A stretch of 64,000 bases of DNA from Roridomyces roridus (taxonomy: Eukaryota; Basidiomycota; Agaricomycetes; Agaricales; Mycenaceae): positions 60,428 through 124,427 of the forward strand of contig JARKIF010000093.1 of NCBI GenBank assembly GCA_029378245.1, given 5' to 3'. The stretch's first letter is position 1. Every line of letters starts with the position of its first letter. Below are positions 1 to 10,988 of this stretch, piece after piece. Below the pieces are notes generated by a model that was not told the DNA's origin, ran no database searches, and was given only the letters and a program-made list of their open reading frames with translations. The position numbers and the translations under genes were made by a program.

Positions 1-2379
1 GAGAAATCGATGAATTTGGGGCGTAGCCGGTGCAACCATTCAGATCCTTCTCTTTGCCATGATTGCAGCGAAACTAAAGCTCAACGCGCCGTATGCACAT
101 ACATGGCTTGAAGTGGTCGGCGCGCGGTGGGGTAAGACAGCCCATCTCGTGTTCATGTTCTTTGGGTGAGTGGTCATTCCGCAGATTCAACTCTTTTTAA
201 TTGGCAGATTCGCGACGAATATCATCGTGAGCTCGATGCTGATCCTCGGAGGCAGCGCGACGGTTACTGATCTCACGGGAATGAGCACCATTGCTGCGTG
301 TTTCCTTATCCCGCTCGGAGTCTCGATCTATGTGGTTGTCGGTGGCATGCGCTCGACCCTGCTCTGCGATTAGTGCGTGTTTTTGATCGAATTCATGTTT
401 GGTTTAACTTATGGTTCAGCACCCACACGACCGTCCTCTTTGCAATTATCCTCGTGCGTCGTTTACTTCTCGCTGGCATGATTTTAATGGAGCCCAGGTG
501 TTCGTATTCACGGTCTATGCAACGAGCGATAAGATCGGCAGCCCAGACAAGATGTATGAGCTACTGACGGCGGCTTCTGCTGCTGCTCCCGTCCAGGGGA
601 ACGCGCATGGGTCTTATATTACTATGCGCTCCAAGAACGGGCTCATTTTTGGAGTTATCAACATTATTGGCAATTTCGGTGCGTTGTTCGTGCGGCCACA
701 GAGCTGGAAACTGACGATCTTTCAGCTACTGTGTTCCAAGACCAAGCCTACTTCCAGCGTGCCATCGCCAGCCGGCCGTCGAGTACGGTGAAAGCGTATT
801 TAATTGGTGGCCTCGCATGGTGCGTCGCAGCCTCAACATACATCATGTCCCAATTTTATGTGCTAGGTTCGCGATTCCTTTCACATTGGCGACGACCTTA
901 GGGCTGGCGGCGGTCGCTCTCCGCGGAGATCCAGTCATGGCTATACTGTCGCCGGCAGATGTCTCTGCCGGTCTCCCTGCAGCTGCAGCCGCCAGTGCGC
1001 TGCTCGGTAAGGCCGGCGCTGCTGCCCTACTCGTGTTGCTTTTCCTGGCTGTCACATCGGCCACCTCTGCAGAGCTCATCGCGGTCTCGTCGTTGTTGAC
1101 TTACGACGTGTACAAGGTGCGTATCGTGTAATTCCTGCGTGGTTGTAATCGACACATTCGCAGAGGTATATCAACCCGAAAGCCACTGAGGAACAGATCC
1201 TCCGAGTGAGCCATCTCATGGTTGTCTTTTATGCAGTCGTAATCGGACTGGCGGGACTCATCTTTTTCTACATTGGTGTTTCGATGGGTTGGCTCTACGT
1301 TCGTATCTCTTTCGTCTTGATTTCTAGCGAGCTCAAGGAATTCAACCCAGACTTTTATGGGTGTGATCCTGGGCTCGGGAGTGGCGCCTATCGCGCTCTG
1401 CATCACCTGGAGCAAGGCCAACAAGATGGGATGCATCGTCGGCTCGCTTGTTGGGTTTGCGGCGGGGATTATAGCGTGGTTGGTCACCACCAGCACGCTC
1501 AACGGTGGAGTGATCAATGTAACGGTGTGTGTTCAAGTTGAACGTTTGAACTCGGGTTGAAGCAAATAATTTAGACTAGCGGCGGTTCGTTTCTACCGTT
1601 CTTTGCCATATACTGGTTGATAATTTGGCGAGAACAGGAGACTTTGAGATGCTTGCGGGTAATCTTGCGTCTATTGGTGTTGGAGGTATCATTGCCACCG
1701 TGTCATCATATGTTGTGCGTTTTCCTTCGCTCCTGTAGCTTCCATGTTTGACTCTTCTCCAGTGGCCGTATGTCTCTTGTCCTTTGCCCTCATTTCCCCT
1801 GAACATTCGCATTCCAGGGAGAATTACGACTTCGAGTCCACCAGGCAGATCAATAAACCAGTTGTTCTCGATGTCTCCGACGAGAAGGTAGAGAGGTCGA
1901 GCGTGGAGAAGAAGGAGAAAGAAGCGTCCGTCACTGTTGAATCGTCCGGCGTCGACGCCGGTATCGAGGACGAGTTGGATCCTGTGGCTTTGAACAAGGC
2001 GTTCCGATTTGCGGCGTGGTCCTCCTTGGGGCTTGTAAGTACTCAGAACATTCCATGACAGATTCACTAATATCATCACCAGCTACTCGTACTAATCATC
2101 CTCATCCCACTCCCTTTGTTCTTTGCCTCGACCATCTACGGCAAGGCCGGTCTCACGGCGTGGGTGGTTATTGGCATCATCTGGACGTTCTGTTCGGCGT
2201 TCACCGTCGTTGTGTACCCCCTCTGGGAGAGCCGGGAGGCGATTGGGATGATTTCGAGGGGTATTGTCAAGGCAAGTTCAATTGTTCGTGCTTGAAATTC
2301 TTGTGTTCAACATGCGTGATAGGATCTGTTTTTGAGAGGGAACGGAAAGTATGTGGCGCCGGAGCCTGTGGTGGCTTGA
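1..2379 (+). CDS. DUR3: Urea active transporter DUR3 (5' end outside window)
   Basis: Sodium:solute-symporter family permease that imports urea across the plasma membrane. Visible are the helix reading [15 protein letters not shown], the [12 protein letters not shown] loop, the [16 protein letters not shown] segment and the [11 protein letters not shown]-terminus. Apparent frame breaks all resolve as short GT-AG introns, for example near 166-207 (GGgtgagt...ggcag), 376-418 and 451-496, each restoring conserved sequence such as [19 protein letters not shown]. The start lies left of the window, so only the later part is present. The C-terminal charged tail between helices (near 1870-1990) is Glu/Asp/Val rich. 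The gene looks intact. Neighbouring hydrolases and an amidohydrolase make a nitrogen-scavenging context plausible, but that is inference. Confidence 0.9.
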
Positions 2380-2496
2380 ATGAAAATTACGAATTATGTA
2401 CGAGTGAAAGACGCGATTTCAACATGTTATCAACGGTTGAATAGGAAACAAAAAACAAGAAAAAACAATGCACAAAGACCGATTGTCCTACGCCAC

Positions 2497-3450
2497 TTAG
2501 GGTCCTTTCGAATTCTTCTTCAAAAACGCGATAGCTTCATCGCGAATCTCCCGACCTGCTGGAGTCACCCCAGGCCCTATTCCGCCATGAGCTCGATCAA
2601 AGCCGTGAGCAGCACCAGCCACCGACATAAAGATGGCGTCGGGATGCCCCTCGCGCTGCAACCGCGCTATGAATGCGCTGGCACCGACGTGAAGTGGATC
2701 GTTGGCGCCTGTCGCAACCCAGATGTGTTTAGGCAGATCTTCCAGGCGCGAAAGACCCGGGGAGACACGAGGGTCGTCCAGTGGCGTGCCGGGAAGGATG
2801 TAGCAGGCCATCATGTGGCGCATGACAGCAGGGGGGAGGAGCGGGTCCTTAGTTTCGGTAGCTACGTCCGTTGCGGCGTCGGTTGACGGGTAGAACGATA
2901 CGATGGAGCGCACGCGTTCGGGTCCAAAAAATGCAGCCGCCCCAAATGCGATGTTGCCGCCAGCGCTCATGCCGCTGATGGAGAGGGTGGTGTGGGGAAC
3001 GTGATTGAGAACGTGTCGGACAACGTCCTCGGCATCCTCGGCTCCATGAGGGAACGGGTATTCTGGCGCTTTGCGGTAGTCGGCGTCTATGACGAGCATG
3101 CGAGCCTCTTCAGCGACTCTTGTACACCACTCTTCGTCCTGCCCAAGCATAGGGACTATGAATCCCGACCCATGAAAGTTGACGAGGACTGGAAGGGCCT
3201 CGTAGGCGGGAGCAGAGGTTGGCCGGTATGCATGTATACGAATGTTACGACCAGCATCCCGCGAAGGGACTATGCCCTTCTCGCGGGTCACGTTGGGATT
3301 GTTGAACGGCGGGAAGGGATGAATCCACATCTGTATGCGCAAAGTAAAACGGAAAATTTGGGTAGCGGTCCAGAGGCGGATGTAGTGGAAGGATCGCTTG
3401 TGGCGTCTGGCTGGAGGGAGGACCTCAGTCTTGACTTGGACTTGAGCCAT
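2497..3450 (-). CDS. Alpha/beta hydrolase, HSL/GDXG family (paralogue 1, intronless)
   Basis: Predicted serine esterase/lipase of the hormone-sensitive-lipase type, 317 aa in one exon. Seen: oxyanion-hole motif HGSG (VNFHGSGF), the DADYRKAPEYPFP strand-turn typical of the family, nucleophile elbow GMSAGG, acid near GANDPLH and catalytic His in AAHGFDR. An N-terminal hydrophobic stretch precedes the catalytic domain (FRFTLRIQMWIHPFPPF). It shares about the whole length with the genes at 7993 and 10989 but lacks the intron both of those carry just after GQDE. Faces away from DUR3's end, 3' ends converging. Substrate unknown. Confidence 0.88.
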   Translation of the reverse strand: MAQVQVKTEVLPPARRHKRSFHYIRLWTATQIFRFTLRIQMWIHPFPPFNNPNVTREKGIVPSRDAGRNIRIHAYRPTSAPAYEALPVLVNFHGSGFIVPMLGQDEEWCTRVAEEARMLVIDADYRKAPEYPFPHGAEDAEDVVRHVLNHVPHTTLSISGMSAGGNIAFGAAAFFGPERVRSIVSFYPSTDAATDVATETKDPLLPPAVMRHMMACYILPGTPLDDPRVSPGLSRLEDLPKHIWVATGANDPLHVGASAFIARLQREGHPDAIFMSVAGAAHGFDRAHGGIGPGVTPAGREIRDEAIAFLKKNSKGP

Positions 3451-3859
3451 GAGCGCAGGGAAGAGAGGGAGAAATGGGGCGTCATTACATATAGTTTAAC
3501 TCGCCAGCTCGTTTGCTGGTAACGCCGTCGAATCACCTTTCAGGGGCACGCCTCGTTGTCGCACCAGTGAACGCGCTGGTGTCCAACGTGATTTGGCGCA
3601 CCTCGCCAGGAGAGTAATCCATCAAGAAATCTGAAAGAGATTCGCGCCAAGCCCAAGAGAGAGAAGGTTGTAGGATGTCCAAAACGAGAGATACGTACGG
3701 CGGCTGACACTGCCCCGGTGACTGCGTCCCGACTCGACAGAGGGAATGAGGGACTGTATAAAAAGGTCAACAGCGGGAGGAGAACAAACACAGCATTTGA
3801 GATGCCGACAACAAGTTCGGTCCTCCGTTTCCCTCGCCAATGCTTGAAACAGCCCTCGG
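3451..3859. other. Divergent intergenic region with TATA box
   Basis: About 410 bp between the divergently transcribed hydrolase (minus) and glycosyltransferase (plus). It holds the TATA-like element listed separately. I see no further ORF or repeat that I can support. Confidence 0.5.
3757..3764 (+). promoter_or_regulatory. TATA box
   Basis: TATAAAAA about 100 bp upstream of the ATG at 3860, in the right orientation for the glycosyltransferase gene. Sequence match and position only. Confidence 0.5.
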
Positions 3860-6138
3860 ATGAGCGCCGCCTACACCTCGCTGCCTACTCAGGCAAATGG
3901 CACCAGCGACTATCCACCAACCCGCACCAAGGCGTTGCTATCTCGCCTCACGCCAGCCGCTCCACCAACTCGAATCCGCCGGCTCCTTCTCTTTATCGCT
4001 GTACTGGCTCTCAGCTCCCTCTTTATCCTCTACCTCGCTTTCTCCTCGTCCCTACCCTCCTCCTCCATCTTCCCTGTCGCGCAGGAAACGCTGAATGACC
4101 ACAACTTTGGCTACACTCCCCCCGGTGACCCGACAAGTCCCTGGTTCCGTGACTCGCATCCGGTGCTACATACGCGACTCTTTCTCGCCCGAGCGCAGGC
4201 CGAGATTCGTGCACGCAAATTGGATACGTGCAATGGACAACTCAGCACACCGATGGTAGACGGATATATTGACGCTGCGCAATTATACTGCTCTCCAAAC
4301 CGTGAGTGTATGTGGCCTACTCCGACCTCAATCCCAATTATTCTGTAGATTCCTCTCCGGCACCCGCCTCCATAACTTGCTTCCCTGCACGTGGCCCCGG
4401 GTCGCCCAACGAATGGTGGCCATACCCTCAATCCTTCTGTGCTTCGCGTAACCTCGGGCACACACTCAGTTGGGGCGGATCACCCGAGCACGGACAGTTT
4501 ACGGGCGCGTGCTCCCTCACCGGTGCCGGCGAACAGCTCAAGGCGGATATGGGCAGAGAAGGGTTCGTTGGGAAGGACTTTGACGAGAACGCCAACGGTG
4601 TCAAGGATGGCAAGCGAGACTGCGGTGAGATCATCACACACCCCGTACTCTTCGTTCCGAGGCAAGATCGTTGGAATCCATTCCATGTCGGCGAGGACCT
4701 CGTGACGACCTTCCTTGCGCTCACCATCTTTTCGCGTCATGGGGCTGCCCCGATATCCTCCTTATCTTCGTTCTTCCAAGGAGGCAGCAAACTATGGACC
4801 AGCTTGCCGGAGGCTTACAGTGCCTACGCCGCTGGGAGCACGAGCGAGTTTCTCAAGGCGCGGAAGCAGCTCGCCGAGGAGGTGAAGAGTACGGCAGGGC
4901 TTCAGCTCATGTTCCTGGATGAGTACTTGCCGACGGTGTCGCTGTTTGCGCCACTGTATGATCGGATGGGCGCGTTCCCGCCTAGGAGAACTGCAGCGGA
5001 GGCACTGGGTGATGGGGGCAAGTGCTTTGTTTTCTTGATATCCTCGTGGCTGACCGGACTCAAAGGTCCAACGTGTTTCAGCAGCGTGTTCCACTCCGTC
5101 GGCGCAGGGGCTTCCCTTTTGAGTGGCACGGGCGTTGGGAAAGAGTGGGGATGTGCCAGCGAACTGGTATGGGGCGCGAGTTTGTGGCTGCGATGGCTCT
5201 GGGGGATGGAGGCGTTACCAGGCGGTGAGATTGATCTCGAGGAAGACTTGTTTCGGCGGGATGCGATGGCGAAAAGGGCGCCCGTTGGACAGCTGCAGGA
5301 CCACCGTCCTCCGGTACAGGTCCTTTTCCTGTCGCGGGAGAAATTTGACGCCTTGACCAAGTAGGTTTCTTTTTTCCCTTTGACTTCGTCGCTCATCTTT
5401 GGGATAGACACCAGAACAAGAAGCTCTCGAGTTGGCAAGAGTCGCGCCATATCACAAACGAACATGAACTAGTCGATGGCTTGCGTAAGGGTCTGGAAGG
5501 ACTGTGTCGGATTGTGACCGACGTTGGGCGCGGTCAGTTTTGCGGGATTCTCTCTGGAGTTATCTCATTTGTTTGCAGGTACCCCTTCTTCACATACCCC
5601 CGGATCGTACGACTGCACGTACACTGATACCGACGTTCTTCCCGGTGCTTGGGGCGTGGACATGCATCCTCGGGAGGCGCGGGCGCTCGGACTTTCACGA
5701 ACACCAACAGCTCCAGGGCCAGACGTGGTGCCGAGGCAGGAGGAGGTCACATCGGAGAACAATGTAGACTCTGTGTCACCTCGAGCCCTGCGTTTCTCCA
5801 CACTAGACCCAACGACAGCTGCGCTGCCGGCTCAGCTTGGTGCGGTTGGCCGAGCAGACGTTGTTGTGAGCGTGCATGCAGGTGCGCTGGGTCTGATGCT
5901 GTTCATGCCGACTGGGCGTGCCAGCGTGGTGGAGCTCATACCGTCTGGGGCACATGGGGTGAGTCTTTCTGGTTGTTGCTCTTTTCGGTCTAACGGTCTT
6001 GTTTAGAACTATCATTTCCATAATATGGCTGCTATGCTCGGTATGCAGTATGAGAAAGTTGATGTCGGGAGGCAGGTGAATGTACAAAAAGTGGTCCAAG
6101 TTGTTCAGCGTGTGGTGGGTGGACATCTAGAGCGATAA
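3860..6138 (+). CDS. GT61-like type II membrane glycosyltransferase
   Basis: Golgi-type glycosyltransferase resembling family GT61/DUF563 (EOGT-like). Exons 3860-4301, 4349-5360, 5408-5532, 5579-5958 and 6007-6138 sum to 697 codons; a further in-frame 57-nt stretch (about 5007-5063, gtgatggg...caaag) may also be an intron. The start gives a cytosolic tail, then one membrane anchor (LLLFIAVLALSSLFILYLAF), a Pro-rich stem, a Cys-containing domain, NPFHVGEDLVTTF (family hallmark) and near the C-terminus VVVSVHAGALGLMLFMP, the usual His-Gly-Ala region, followed by NYHFHNMAAMLG. Acceptor substrate cannot be told from sequence. Confidence 0.78.
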
Positions 6139-6248
6139 TGGATGGATGGAATATATTTAATGCTACTGCTACTGTATTTTTCTGGGTCGATACTATTTAT
6201 TTCAGGCTGGAATCAGTTGGACTCGACAAGCGGGACCGATCAATTGAT

Positions 6249-6256
6249 TATATAAA
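6249..6256 (+). promoter_or_regulatory. TATA box of eL8 gene
   Basis: TATATAAA about 70 bp upstream of the eL8 start codon at 6326, followed by a pyrimidine-rich leader typical of ribosomal protein genes. Confidence 0.5.
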
Positions 6257-6325
6257 CTAGTCAGGTTTCCCATCAATTTCACTTTTCGTCCTCACCCTCC
6301 TCAAGACCACCGACAACCGACCAAA

Positions 6326-7559
6326 ATGGTGAGCCCTCCTCCCGCGGCTCGGAGCTCGACATACAGGGTTCTGGTCTATCGCTTTCTGAGCGACTCGTAC
6401 GTTTCTACTCCATAGTCTCATTCTTCGTCGTCTCACGATTTCACCAGCACCGAACCCTCCAGTCCACTGTGACTGACGCAGAGTCCCTTGTGGACAATGA
6501 CGCGTCTCATTGATGCTGGGCCCGCACCCCGTGTGCGGGCGTTAGAGCTCCGGGGCGCGATGTCTACTTTTTAAAGTACATCGCTGACTCTTGTCTCAAT
6601 GACCAGCCCAAGGCCAAATCCGGATCCGCCAAGAAGCCCGCCCCCGCGCCCTTTGCCAACAAGGCCGCTAAGACCAAGAAGAACCCTCTCTTCGAGTCTA
6701 CCCCCAAGAACTTTGGTATCGGTAAGGTCGTCTTGGATTTGGCTCCAGAGCTTGTCTGACTTTTTTTTACAGGTCAGGACATCCAGCCCAAGACTGACCT
6801 CACTCGCTTCGTCAAGTGGCCCGAGTACATCCGCCTCCAGCGCCAAAAGGTTATCCTCCACCAGCGCCTGAAGGTCCCCCCGGCCATCGCGCAGTTCTCC
6901 CACACCCTCGACAAGAACACCGCGACCCAGCTGTTCAAGCTCTTGAACAAGTACCGCCCTGAGACTACTTCTGAGAAGAAGACCCGTCTGCAGGCTGTCG
7001 CTGCCGCCGCTGCTGAGAACAAGGATGCTTCGACGAAGGTGCGTCTTTTTTCTTCCCCAATGACTCGACTAACGGTACCGGCATAGGACACCAAGAAGCC
7101 TCTCTTTGTCAAGTTCGGCCTGAACCACATCGTCGCCCTCATTGAAGCCAAGAAGGCATCGCTCGTCGTCATCTCGCACGATGTCGACCCCATTGAGCTC
7201 GTCGTCTTCCTCCCCGCCCTTTGCCGCAAGATGGGTGTCCCGTACGTCATCGTCAAGGGCAAGGCCCGTCTTGGCACCGTCGTCCACAAGAAGACGGCCG
7301 CCGTTCTTGCTCTGCAAGAGGTCAAGAGCGAGGATGAGCGTGAGCTCGCTACCATCATCAGCGCCGCCAAGGCCAACTTGTATGTGCTGATTTGTTTCCC
7401 TTACGCGTTACTCATCTCGACCTAAGCACCGACAAGTACGACGAGCAGCGCCGTCAATGGGGTGGAGGTCTCCGTGGCAACAAGTCGACCTCGATGCTTC
7501 GCAAGCGGGCCAAGGCGTCTGGCCAGAAGATCACCGAGGCTGCTATTGGCAAGCTTTGA
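6326..7559 (+). CDS. RPL8: 60S ribosomal protein eL8 (L7a/L8)
   Basis: Cytosolic large-subunit protein of the eL8/L7Ae family, which binds a kink-turn in 25S rRNA. Five exons: 6326-6328 (the ATG alone), 6607-6721, 6773-7038, 7087-7379, 7427-7559. The spliced product starts MPKAKSG, has [20 protein letters not shown], the L7Ae core ([30 protein letters not shown]) and ends [10 protein letters not shown]. Length fits the family. The start codon stands alone as a 3-nt exon before a 278-nt first intron that can fold (see separate entry), an arrangement known from other ribosomal protein genes. Expected to be strongly expressed. Confidence 0.96.
6507..6602 (+). ncRNA. Possible structured RNA inside eL8 intron 1
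   Basis: Within the first intron, 7-nt TCATTGA (6507-6513) can pair with TCAATGA (6596-6602), enclosing two hairpins: a perfect 8-bp stem 6520-6527/6533-6540 and a bulged stem 6559-6569/6574-6582. Ribosomal-protein introns often host snoRNAs, but I cannot find convincing C/D or H/ACA boxes in the right places, so this may only be intron folding that brings splice sites together. Confidence 0.25.
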
Positions 7560-7992
7560 ATGGGTGCTTTGGAGCGGTTGTGTGTGTGGTCAAAAGGCGG
7601 GCCTAGTCTGTCACTGTCATGTTTTATGCACCATTATGATACATTACATGCACTCTGCGTTGGCCAGTGTCCTTGTGGATGGAGTTTGCTTGCTGTTGAT
7701 GCGCCGTGCTTGTTTGCTGTTGATGCGCCGTGCTTGTTTGTTGTTGATGCGCCGTGGCCGCTTATCACGCCGTTTTCAGTTCCGTTCAGTTCCTCGATCT
7801 CCTTCGGCAAAGCTCGTATTTGCAATGGGCGGCCCTGGATTTTCTCCGCAAGCTGCCTTCGAACCTGGTTTTCGGATCTAGATATCGCTGAATTGCGATT
7901 TCTGCGGGCGCCGGTGATGCAAATGCCGTGTTCAATTCAAAGCTGGATAAAATGCGTGTCCATGAAGAAATTCGCCCTCCGAGTCTCCTCCC
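7560..7992. other. Intergenic region eL8 to hydrolase 2
   Basis: 433 bp containing the eL8 3' UTR and the short tandem repeat listed separately. Open frames here are shadows of the repeat. Confidence 0.5.
7681..7755 (+). repeat. 24-bp tandem repeat, three copies
   Basis: Three successive near-identical 24-nt units built on GTTGATGCGCCGTGCTTG with one internal substitution (TTTGCTG/TTTGTTG), in the 3' region of eL8. Confidence 0.85.
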
Positions 7993-8968
7993 ATGTCCAA
8001 AATCGCCACTGAAAAAGGCAAACACCACTCCCTGTCCTTGCGGTACCTCTGTCGCTGGATCCTAGCGCGACTTCTCCGCGTTCTCATCCGCATTCAACTC
8101 TTCTTCGACCCATTCCCACGATTCAAGAACCCGAATGTAACGCGCACCGAGGGACGCATCCCTTCGCGAGATGAGGGTCGTTACATTCGTGTGAGGTGGT
8201 ATCGACCAACCTCTGCCGCCCCAGACGAGGCTCTTCCGGTCCTCGTCAATTTCCACGGATCGGGTTTCCTACTGCCGTTGTTTGGACAGGATGAAGGTAA
8301 GACAAGTCCATTCGACGCGATGCAAGCTGACTGGAGTCCAAGGATGGTGTGCGAGCGTTGCTGAAAAGGCCCGCATGCTCGTTATTGACGCCGATTATCG
8401 CAAGGCGCCAGAGTATCCGTTCCCCTTTGCGTCCGAGGACGGGGAGGACGTCGTGCGCCATATTCTCGCGAATATACCCCACACTACCGTCTCTCTCAGT
8501 GGCTTCAGCGCCGGCGGCAGTGTCGCATTCGGACTAACCTCGGTACTCGGCCACCACATCCATTCTGTTGTGTCCTTCTACCCATCCGTGGATACAGCAG
8601 CAGACGAAGTCGCCCAAACCGACGACCCAGTCCTTCCCCCCGTCCTACTGCGCTTCTTGTTCTCGTGCTACCTCGTTGCAGGAACGGTGCGCAGCAATCC
8701 TCGTCTCTCCGCCACGTTTGTGCCGACGCAGGATATGCCGCCGCATGTGTGGATTGGTGCGGGTTCGATAGACCCGCTGCATGACTCTGGCCACGCGTTC
8801 GTTTCGCGGTTACAGCGCGAGGGCCATCCCGACGCGGTTTTCGTGTCTGTACCGGGCAAGCCGCATGGATTCGATAGGTCGGGTGCGGCAAAGGTTACGC
8901 TCAGTCCGCTAGGGCAGGAGAAGCACGATGAGGCTATCGCGTTTTTGAAAAAGGCTTTGAAGGCATAG
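7993..8968 (+). CDS. Alpha/beta hydrolase, HSL/GDXG family (paralogue 2)
   Basis: 309-aa predicted esterase, exons 7993-8296 and 8343-8968. Same architecture as the gene at 2497: VNFHGSGF oxyanion hole, DADYRKAPEYPFPF, nucleophile GFSAGG, GSIDPLHD acid region and KPHGFDRS histidine. The single 46-nt intron falls after GQDEG, exactly where paralogue 3 has one. Lies between eL8 and the amidohydrolase and is read in the same direction. Substrate unknown. Confidence 0.87.
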
Positions 8969-9277
8969 CCACGCTCCTTTGAACAGTACTGTACTGGCAT
9001 ATAATTCGTCCTAGTTAGCTCGTTAATTCAATTTGGGTGTATCGCGAACAATTTGATGCCTGGTTGATTTTTTATCACTGCGGGAAACTTGGACGATTGT
9101 ACCGTGCTGTCGCGGCCCAATCCGTTCTTTGAGCTGCTCTCGGAAACACATCCGCTCGTTTCGAGCTTTCAATGACACAGTTAGGGCTACTCGGGTGGAT
9201 ATCCGTCCATTGCAAATTTCAATGACCATGCAAGCTCGAGGATTATAAATTCCAGTCAACACGCCTGTACGATAGCC
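8969..9277. other. Intergenic region upstream of amidohydrolase
   Basis: About 310 bp. Holds a TATA-like TATAAA at 9244-9249, some 30 bp before the amidohydrolase ATG. Nothing else recognised. Confidence 0.4.
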
Positions 9278-10889
9278 ATGTCCTCGTCGATTCTCCTCAG
9301 AAACGGCACCGTGCTTATCCACGACGCGAATGATCACGTCCAAGCCGTGAAAACAGATTTGCTTGTGGTCGGGACCCACATTGCCAAGATTGGTCCAGGA
9401 CTTTCAGCGCCGGCGCCCGACACTATCTTGCTTGATTGCACGGGGAAGATAATATCGCCAGGGTTTGTCGATACCCACCACCACCTCTGGGGAACGCAGT
9501 TGAGAGGGAGGCATGCCAATGATCTGATGTTGGATTTTTGGCCCAAGGGTGAGTGTTTGTGATGCTTAGAACGAATATACTCATCAGGAATGGCAGGATT
9601 CCTGACTGGGTCGCTATTCACTGAGCGAGATATTTTCTGGGGTGAATTGGGAGGCTGTATGGAAGCCATTGACTCTGGTACGACCATGGTAGTGGACCAC
9701 GCCAATATGAATTACTCCCCTGCACACTGTGGGTTGTTCCAACGAGCGCCCTTTTTCATGTGATCTGACCTCGGATACTAGCCACTGCAGCAATCTCCGC
9801 CATCAGCACTTCAGGTCTTCGTGCATATTTCTGCTACTGCCCAACTCCTCGCGTGACATCGTGGAGTCCGTTCGAGATGGCGACCTCTTTCATGCCTGAT
9901 TGGGTTCAATCACAGCTTGTCGAGTTGGCGGCAGAGCAGCCGTTCGGAGACGGACGTGTGCAATTGGGTCTTGCCTTTGACGGATATTTCCTCCCGAAAG
10001 ACGTGGTCGTTGCGCTTTTCGAGCAAGTTCGTGGGCCATTGGGACTCAAGCTCATTACGTCCCACTATGTGCACACCAGTTTCTTCGGTGAGTGATATTA
10101 CTTACGAAGGGTTCTCTTTAACATGATCGAACAGGTTCCAGGTCGGTCGTCAGCATCTTGAATTCGTATGGACTTCTCCAGGAAGACGTCCTCTTGTCGC
10201 ACCTCAACGGCGCTCTGCCCGAAGACGCTGAGCAAATCAAGGCCGCCAACGCCCATATCGGATGCACGCCGGAGAGCGAGATCCAAATGGCTTTCGGCCA
10301 CCCAGTGTGTTTTCGGTCGGACTTGCACGACGTGGCGTCCCTGGGCGTAGACTGCCACACAAGCAATTCGGGCGATATGCTGTCTCAGATGCGACTCGGC
10401 CTCCAAAACGCCCGCGGTGCACGGAACGCCGAATTCGTCGCAGCAGGAAAGACACCGCGGACGCTTTTGAGCACCGCCGAGGATGCATTCAATCTTGCCA
10501 CCATCAAGGGTGCACGCGCGGTCGGGATGGAGGCTGAGATTGGTAGTATTGCAGTGGGGAAGCGGGCTGACCTCGTCGTGTTTGATGCTGAAAGCCCTGC
10601 GATGGTGTGTGCCGGGGAACATGATCCCGTTGCCGCCATTGTGTTGCATGCGTCGGTGCGCGATATCGAAACCGTCATTGTGGATGGGAAAATCCGGAAG
10701 GCGGGAGGGAAATTGGCTGCGGTCGAAGTAGATGGGAAGCTCATGGAGTGGAAGGACGTTGCCAGAGAGCTCTTGAAAAGCAGAGAGCGGATAGAGGAGG
10801 AGTACAAGCAGTTGGATTTGGAAACGGCAAGGAAGACGGCGCTGAGGGTATTTGGCGTCGATGGAAGTACTATCCTAGACCACATTTGA
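9278..10889 (+). CDS. Metal-dependent amidohydrolase, TRZ/ATZ (8-oxoguanine deaminase-like) type
   Basis: 490-aa hydrolase of the amidohydrolase superfamily, exons 9278-9548, 9588-9728, 9782-10087, 10135-10889. Seen: first metal ligands in PGFVDTHHHLWGT, a further ligand in ITSHYVHTSFF, LLSHLNG, and the late Asp in GVDCHTSNSGDM, followed by the small beta-sandwich region IGSIAVGKRADLVVFD. The family removes amino or chloro groups from heterocycles (guanine, 8-oxoguanine, s-triazines); the precise substrate is not readable. Flanked on both sides by the paralogous esterases and near a urea permease, so a role in nitrogen recovery from heterocycles is possible. Confidence 0.85.
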
Positions 10890-10988
10890 ACTTTGAAGAA
10901 CGTCATTGGCAAGCGTCGAGTTTGTGCATGTAATCGCACAACGGCCGCATCAAATTGATTATGATGCGCTCTCTATTCCTCTTCACTC

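Noticed and set aside
298..791. Frame breaks in DUR3 suggesting a pseudogene
   Set aside because: Each break is removed by a short GT-AG intron that restores conserved transporter sequence.
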